This document shows, piece after piece, positions 59,903 to 64,000 of a DNA stretch of 64,000 bases (within the stretch, counting starts at the first letter, position 1; each line of letters begins with the position of its first letter). The stretch lies in NCBI GenBank assembly GCA_023460535.1, contig JAEWPV010000020.1:1-64000 (forward strand), written 5' to 3'. The stretch comes from Bacillota bacterium (GTDB taxonomy: Bacteria; Bacillota; Clostridia; Oscillospirales; Ruminococcaceae). A model generated the notes under the pieces. The model ran no database searches and was not told where the DNA came from. It worked only from the letters and a program-made list of their open reading frames with translations. The translations under genes and the position numbers were made by a program.

Positions 59903-61912
59903 ATGGGTGACAACAAAAAGCGCAAACAGATAATCGGCTATGTGCTGACCCTGTTGCTATTAATTTCGGTCGTCTACTTCTTTATGACATTGCAGGCGCC
60001 GAAATCCGAGACAAAATATTATGAGATACTGCAATACTTCTATCGCAACGAGGTAGAGGAATATAAGTTGGATCTTGGCTCGGGCAACCTGAACATGAAG
60101 GTTAGGGGCAAGACCGACGCAATGACCTACACGGTCCCCAACGTAAACCTGTTTTTAGAGGATACCATGGCATACGTTCGGGAGTATAATCAGCAAAACC
60201 CCGAGGCTCCGATTAAAATTGACTATAAGAAGATAGAGGAGATTCCCGGTTGGGTATCCATCCTGCCTTCGATACTGCTCATTGTGGTCATGGTTGGCTT
60301 CTGGGTCTACATGATGCGCGGTGCGGCAGGCGGCGGCAAGATGAATACATTCGGCAAGGCAAAGGTCAAGCATCAGTCCGACAGCCGCAAGACCACCTTT
60401 GCCGACGTGGCGGGTGCCGACGAGGAGAAGGAAGAGCTCAAGGAGATTGTCGAGTTCTTAAAAAGCCCGCAAAAATACAACGACATCGGCGCACGCATAC
60501 CAAAAGGCGTGCTACTGATGGGACCTCCCGGAACGGGAAAAACCCTGATTGCACGTGCCGTAGCGGGCGAGGCGGGCGTACCGTTCTTCTCGATTTCCGG
60601 CTCGGATTTTGTAGAGATGTTCGTTGGTGTCGGCGCATCCCGTGTGCGTGACCTGTTTGAACAGGCAAAGAAGGAAGCCCCCAGCATCGTGTTTATCGAC
60701 GAGATCGACGCGGTGGGTCGTCATCGCGGTGCCGGTCTTGGCGGCGGTCATGACGAGCGCGAGCAGACCTTAAACCAGCTGCTGGTTGAGATGGACGGCT
60801 TTGGCGCAAACTCCGGCGTTATCGTCATAGCGGCAACCAACCGCTACGATATCCTAGACCCCGCGTTATTGCGTCCCGGACGGTTTGACCGGCGTATCGT
60901 GGTTAACTCCCCCGACGTGCGCGGCAGGGAGGATATCCTAAAGGTGCATACGCGCAATAAGCCCTTAGCGCCCGACGTAAACCTTTCGGTTATCGCAAAA
61001 ACCACCGCGGGCTTTACGGGTGCGGACCTTGAAAACCTGTGCAACGAGGCGGCACTGCTTGCGGCGCGCAGGGGCAAGCATGCCATTACGATGCCCGAGA
61101 TTGAGGAAGCGACCATCAAGGTTGTGGTAGGTCCCGAAAAGCGTTCTCGCGTTATCAGCGAAAAATCCAAAAAGATTACCGCGTACCACGAGGCGGGACA
61201 TGCCATTATCAGTCACTTCTGCCCCACGCAGGATCCCGTACACCAGATTTCTATTATTCCTCGCGGCATGGCCGGCGGGTTTACCATGAGCTTACCCACC
61301 GAAGACAAGAGCTATGTGCTTAAAAACGACATGCTCGAAGAGATTGTTGTGCTTTTGGGCGGTCGCGTTGCCGAGAAGCTGGTGCTTGACGATATCTCCA
61401 CTGGTGCGTCAAACGATTTGGAGCGCGCCACCAAGATTGCCAAGGCGATGATTACGCGCTACGGCTTTAGCGAAAGCCTGGGTCCTGTTGTATACGGTCA
61501 GGCGCAAGAGGAGATTTTCCTCGGACGCGACTTTAACAACGCCCGCGATTACTCCGAGGCGGTTGCCGCTGAGATTGACACCGAGATGCGCAAGATCATT
61601 GACATTGCGTACAAACGTGCCAAAGAGATTCTTGGCGAGCACATGGATAAGCTTCACGAGCTTGCGCGTTATCTGCTGGCCTGCGAAAAGATGGACGGCG
61701 AGGAATTTAAGCGCTTTATGTCCGGCGAGCTGGATGTGGACGCGGAGATTGCAAAGTGGAACACCGACCATGCAGACGAAAAGCGTTTTACCGAGGAACT
61801 GATGAAAAAGGCATCCGAAATGGGCGTAGGCAAAAAAACCGCCCCGGCTGAAGAGAGTAATCAGCAGGACAGCACGCCTGTTCCTCCTGCGGACGATCAT
61901 AACGAGCAGTAG
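59903..61912 (+). CDS. ftsH: ATP-dependent zinc metalloprotease FtsH
   Basis: About 669 residues. Two membrane helices (~10-28 and ~117-138) flank a short external domain; AAA module with Walker A GPPGTGKTLIARAV, Walker B IVFIDEIDAVG and the arginine finger in RPGRFDRRI; protease motif AYHEAGHAII. It degrades membrane and regulatory proteins. The ATG at 59903 has AAGGAG 8 bases upstream. A TATAAT at 59768-59773 with GAAACA at 59745 may give it its own promoter. Confidence 0.97.
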   Translation: MGDNKKRKQIIGYVLTLLLLISVVYFFMTLQAPKSETKYYEILQYFYRNEVEEYKLDLGSGNLNMKVRGKTDAMTYTVPNVNLFLEDTMAYVREYNQQNPEAPIKIDYKKIEEIPGWVSILPSILLIVVMVGFWVYMMRGAAGGGKMNTFGKAKVKHQSDSRKTTFADVAGADEEKEELKEIVEFLKSPQKYNDIGARIPKGVLLMGPPGTGKTLIARAVAGEAGVPFFSISGSDFVEMFVGVGASRVRDLFEQAKKEAPSIVFIDEIDAVGRHRGAGLGGGHDEREQTLNQLLVEMDGFGANSGVIVIAATNRYDILDPALLRPGRFDRRIVVNSPDVRGREDILKVHTRNKPLAPDVNLSVIAKTTAGFTGADLENLCNEAALLAARRGKHAITMPEIEEATIKVVVGPEKRSRVISEKSKKITAYHEAGHAIISHFCPTQDPVHQISIIPRGMAGGFTMSLPTEDKSYVLKNDMLEEIVVLLGGRVAEKLVLDDISTGASNDLERATKIAKAMITRYGFSESLGPVVYGQAQEEIFLGRDFNNARDYSEAVAAEIDTEMRKIIDIAYKRAKEILGEHMDKLHELARYLLACEKMDGEEFKRFMSGELDVDAEIAKWNTDHADEKRFTEELMKKASEMGVGKKTAPAEESNQQDSTPVPPADDHNEQ

Positions 61913-61934
61913 TCAATCACTTTTTTGTAGCATA

Positions 61935-61970
61935 AAAGACCTGCCGGGAAGCACCCGACAGGTCTTTATC
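61935..61970 (+). terminator. Intrinsic terminator after ftsH
   Basis: AAAGACCTG and CAGGTCTTT with inner GGG/CCC; short TTT tract. Confidence 0.75.
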
Positions 61971-62012
61971 TGTGTTTGATGCGTCTGTTTTTGGGGAAAT
62001 AGTGAATTAACA

Positions 62013-62041
62013 TTTACAAGGATTGGTTCATGGTTTATAAT
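62013..62041 (+). promoter_or_regulatory. Sigma-A promoter for the GNAT-LiaF-like pair
   Basis: TTTACA (62013-62018), 17-base spacer, TATAAT (62036-62041). Confidence 0.75.
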
Positions 62042-62123
62042 GGGCATGACATCTTGCAACTACACTACACCTTGTATTTTTCGTGTAATTTACGGCGCAA
62101 CAAGAACGGATGGAGTGACATAA

Positions 62124-62624
62124 ATGATCGAAAAGGCAAAAATAAGCGACCTCCCCGAAATACTTCAGGTGCAAAAACAAGCGTTTCAGCCGGTAGCTGT
62201 GGTGGAGAACAACGACCGCCTGCCTCCGCTGGTTCAAACCTTGCAGGAGATAACTGTGGAATATGACCGCCGTTTGTTTTTAAAGTACATACTGGACGGC
62301 AAAATTGTCGGCTCTGTCCGCGCCCATCTGGATGAAAACTGCATTTGTCAGATTGGAAAGCTTGTCGTATTACCCGAGTTTCAGTGCAGGGGGATTGGCG
62401 CCGCGCTGATGGAAGCAATCGAACGCGAGTTTGAAGACAGCAACGGCTATGAGCTGTTCACCGGTTCAATCCATGAAAAAACAGTTGCATTTTACCACCG
62501 ATTGGGCTACAAAACCACAAGAACGACGATCATGGACGGTGTGTGCATGGAGTTTATGAGAAAAGATCGGTACCGCACGGAAGCGACTTCACATTATACA
62601 AGTAAATGGAGGACACTAGAATGA
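62124..62624 (+). CDS. GNAT family N-acetyltransferase
   Basis: 166 residues. KISDLPEILQVQKQAF at the start and IGKLVVLPEFQCRGIGAALMEAIEREF, the acetyl-CoA-binding motif, then TVAFYHRLGYKTTRT. The acceptor is unknown. GGAG lies 8 bases before the ATG. The stop overlaps the next start (ATGA). Confidence 0.9.
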   Translation: MIEKAKISDLPEILQVQKQAFQPVAVVENNDRLPPLVQTLQEITVEYDRRLFLKYILDGKIVGSVRAHLDENCICQIGKLVVLPEFQCRGIGAALMEAIEREFEDSNGYELFTGSIHEKTVAFYHRLGYKTTRTTIMDGVCMEFMRKDRYRTEATSHYTSKWRTLE

Positions 62625-63325
62625 GGACTACAATTGCACGCATATTTTTTGGTTTGCTCGTTATACTTCTTGGTATCGGTCTGCTTGGGCAGGCAATCGG
62701 CTGGTGGCTGCTTATCGGGTTTGCAGGTTGGTGGACATTGTTTTTGATAATCCCCGCCGTGTTTTTAATGATTGCCTACGGTCCGCGTTTTTGGAACGTT
62801 TTGCTGCTGTGCGTCGGTACCCTGCTTTTATTAAAAGAACAGCAGATTATCACGCAGGAGATGGTCGTGCCCATCATCATTGCAGGTCTTGTCATTATCC
62901 TTGGTCTACGCATTGTGTTTGGCAACCGCTTTCAAACAGTAAAACCGGTATCGGGTTTTTCAACGGTGCCTCCTGTTCATTCCGGTCAGGCTGATTATTC
63001 TTCCCAGCCGGAATACAACATCGTCTTTGGCAGCATTAAGGTCAAAAATGTTTCCCCCAACCTCATTGGCGCAAAGGTTTCCTCTGTGTTCGGCTATGCG
63101 GAAATTGATTTGACCGAGATTGGCATAACCGGCGATGTTATCATCGAAACCAGCGCGGCGTTTGGCGGGGTAAGGATATACGCGCCCAGGAACTATCGAT
63201 TAAAGGTGGAGTGCTCCTCCGCGTTTGGCGGCTGCGATAACCGTGCGGCGGTACCTACCGACCCGTCACTGCCCCTTGTTATCATCAAGGCAAGCACCGC
63301 ATTCGGCGGAACAGAGATTCGATAG
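62621..63325 (+). CDS. LiaF-like membrane protein (cell-wall-active antibiotics response type)
   Basis: About 234 residues. Four N-terminal helices starting RIFFGLLVILLGIGLLGQAIGWW (DUF5668-like), then a C-terminal beta domain with repeated AFGG units: SSVFGYAEIDLTEI, SAAFGGVRIYAP, SSAFGGCDNRA and STAFGGTEIR, as in LiaF/YvqF. LiaF proteins restrain envelope-stress two-component systems; no LiaRS is in the window. The ATG at 62621 has GGAGG 8 bases upstream. Confidence 0.88.
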   Translation: MRTTIARIFFGLLVILLGIGLLGQAIGWWLLIGFAGWWTLFLIIPAVFLMIAYGPRFWNVLLLCVGTLLLLKEQQIITQEMVVPIIIAGLVIILGLRIVFGNRFQTVKPVSGFSTVPPVHSGQADYSSQPEYNIVFGSIKVKNVSPNLIGAKVSSVFGYAEIDLTEIGITGDVIIETSAAFGGVRIYAPRNYRLKVECSSAFGGCDNRAAVPTDPSLPLVIIKASTAFGGTEIR

Positions 63326-63378
63326 TAATACATAGGCGGTCATGAATATAAGGCGGCTGCAGGAGGAATAGTAACACA

Positions 63379-64000
63379 ATGGCAAAAAGAACGCAAAGCT
63401 ACGACAACGAAAGCATCTCGTCGCTCAAGGGCGCCGACAGAGTGCGCAAACGCCCGTCGGTCATCTTTGGGTCGGACGGATTGGAGGGGTGTCAGCATTC
63501 GTTCTTTGAGATACTCTCCAATTCCATCGACGAGGCGCGCGAGGGCTTTGGCAACAAGATTATCGTAACGGTTTTCCGGGATGGTTCGCTTGAGGTAGAG
63601 GATTTTGGGCGCGGCATCCCGGTGGACTACAACCAGCGCGAGGAGCGATATAACTGGGAGCTTGTGTTCTGCGAACTGTACGCGGGTGGTAAATACAACA
63701 CAAACTCGGGCGAAAGCTACGAGTACTCGCTGGGGCTTAACGGGCTTGGACTGTGCGCCACCCAATATGCGTCGGAGTACATGGATGTGGAGATTTTCCG
63801 CGACGGCTTTAAATACTCGCTGCGGTTTGAGCACGGCGAGAACGTCGGCGCGCTTAAAAAGGAGGACGCCTCCCGCAAAAAGACAGGCTCGCGCATCAAA
63901 TGGCGTCCGGACCTGCAAGTATTCACGGATATCAATATACCGAGGGATTATTTTGAGCAGGCCATCAAACGGCAGGCGGTGGTTAACGCAGGGCTGCTGT
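63379..64000 (+). CDS. DNA topoisomerase type IIA subunit B (GyrB/ParE-like), 5' part
   Basis: 207 codons visible, cut by the window edge. The GHKL ATPase is clear: SLKGADRVRKRPSVIFGSDG, FFEILSNSIDEAREG (Asn box), VEDFGRGIPVDY, and LYAGGKYNTNSGESYEYSLG followed by LNGLGLCATQYAS (lid). The sequence is of the divergent ParE-like type seen in Clostridia rather than a typical GyrB. AGGAGG lies about 12 bases before the ATG. The matching A subunit would be expected just downstream. Confidence 0.9.
   Translation, partial: MAKRTQSYDNESISSLKGADRVRKRPSVIFGSDGLEGCQHSFFEILSNSIDEAREGFGNKIIVTVFRDGSLEVEDFGRGIPVDYNQREERYNWELVFCELYAGGKYNTNSGESYEYSLGLNGLGLCATQYASEYMDVEIFRDGFKYSLRFEHGENVGALKKEDASRKKTGSRIKWRPDLQVFTDINIPRDYFEQAIKRQAVVNAGLL

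Overview
The window looks like chromosomal core from a Gram-positive anaerobe of the class Clostridia, probably in or near the Oscillospirales. The reasons are the housekeeping gene orders (rpsF-ssb-rpsR; RNase J, GdpP, rplI, dnaB, tilS, hpt, ftsH), sigma-A promoters with 17-base spacers, strong GGAGG ribosome sites, frequent GTG and TTG starts, and Firmicutes-type control (CIRCE, T-box, GlpP antitermination, OhrR-like and PadR repressors). Ferredoxin-linked 2-oxoacid chemistry points to a fermenter. The genus is not determined. No tRNA, rRNA, CRISPR array, insertion sequence or prophage was seen.

Layout. 1-3.8 kb: DegV, a DUF1836 regulator, a methyltransferase and a YibE/F membrane protein. 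3.9-7.9 kb: GlpP and a three-gene glycerol-3-phosphate oxidation operon preceded by a promoter and an attenuator hairpin. 8-11.6 kb: an IMP dehydrogenase and an HrcA/CIRCE-controlled htpG. 11.6-16.7 kb, minus strand: EpsG-like protein, DUF4430 lipoprotein, alpha-barrel surface protein, ECF-S-like membrane protein, Cys-rich DnaJ protein and DUF5685 protein. 17-25.6 kb: MntP, then an aryl-acid cassette (symporter, two PaaK ligases around IorAB, ACT protein, thioesterase). 25.7-27.5 kb: VanZ and MetA, the latter behind a Met-rich leader peptide and attenuator. 27.7-32.7 kb: MFS transporter, phosphodiesterase, a broken GyrI-like gene, an amidase and a split chromate transporter. 32.7-39.3 kb: a leucine-type T-box before an acyl-CoA synthetase, a PASTA pseudokinase, TIM-barrel, SDR and GNAT proteins. 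39.3-42.5 kb, minus: rpsF-ssb-rpsR, galU and a zinc-ribbon membrane protein. 42.6-47.3 kb: PadR-DUF1700-DUF4097, prfB, azlCD. 47.4-48.5 kb, minus: an OhrR-like regulator with glutathione peroxidase. 48.6-64 kb: a sugar nucleotidyltransferase fusion, a gene-free stretch with a likely small RNA, the replication and translation block, and the start of a topoisomerase B subunit.

How it fits together. Much of the interest is regulatory RNA: the GlpP leader, the MetA leader peptide, the T-box and the unassigned structured RNA upstream of RNase J. In metabolism, the aryl-acid cassette can take up aryl acids, activate them to CoA esters and interconvert them with arylpyruvates. The alpha-barrel plus DUF4430 pair reproduces, as two surface proteins, the domain order of animal transcobalamin and is the strongest candidate for a poorly described system, probably cobamide capture.
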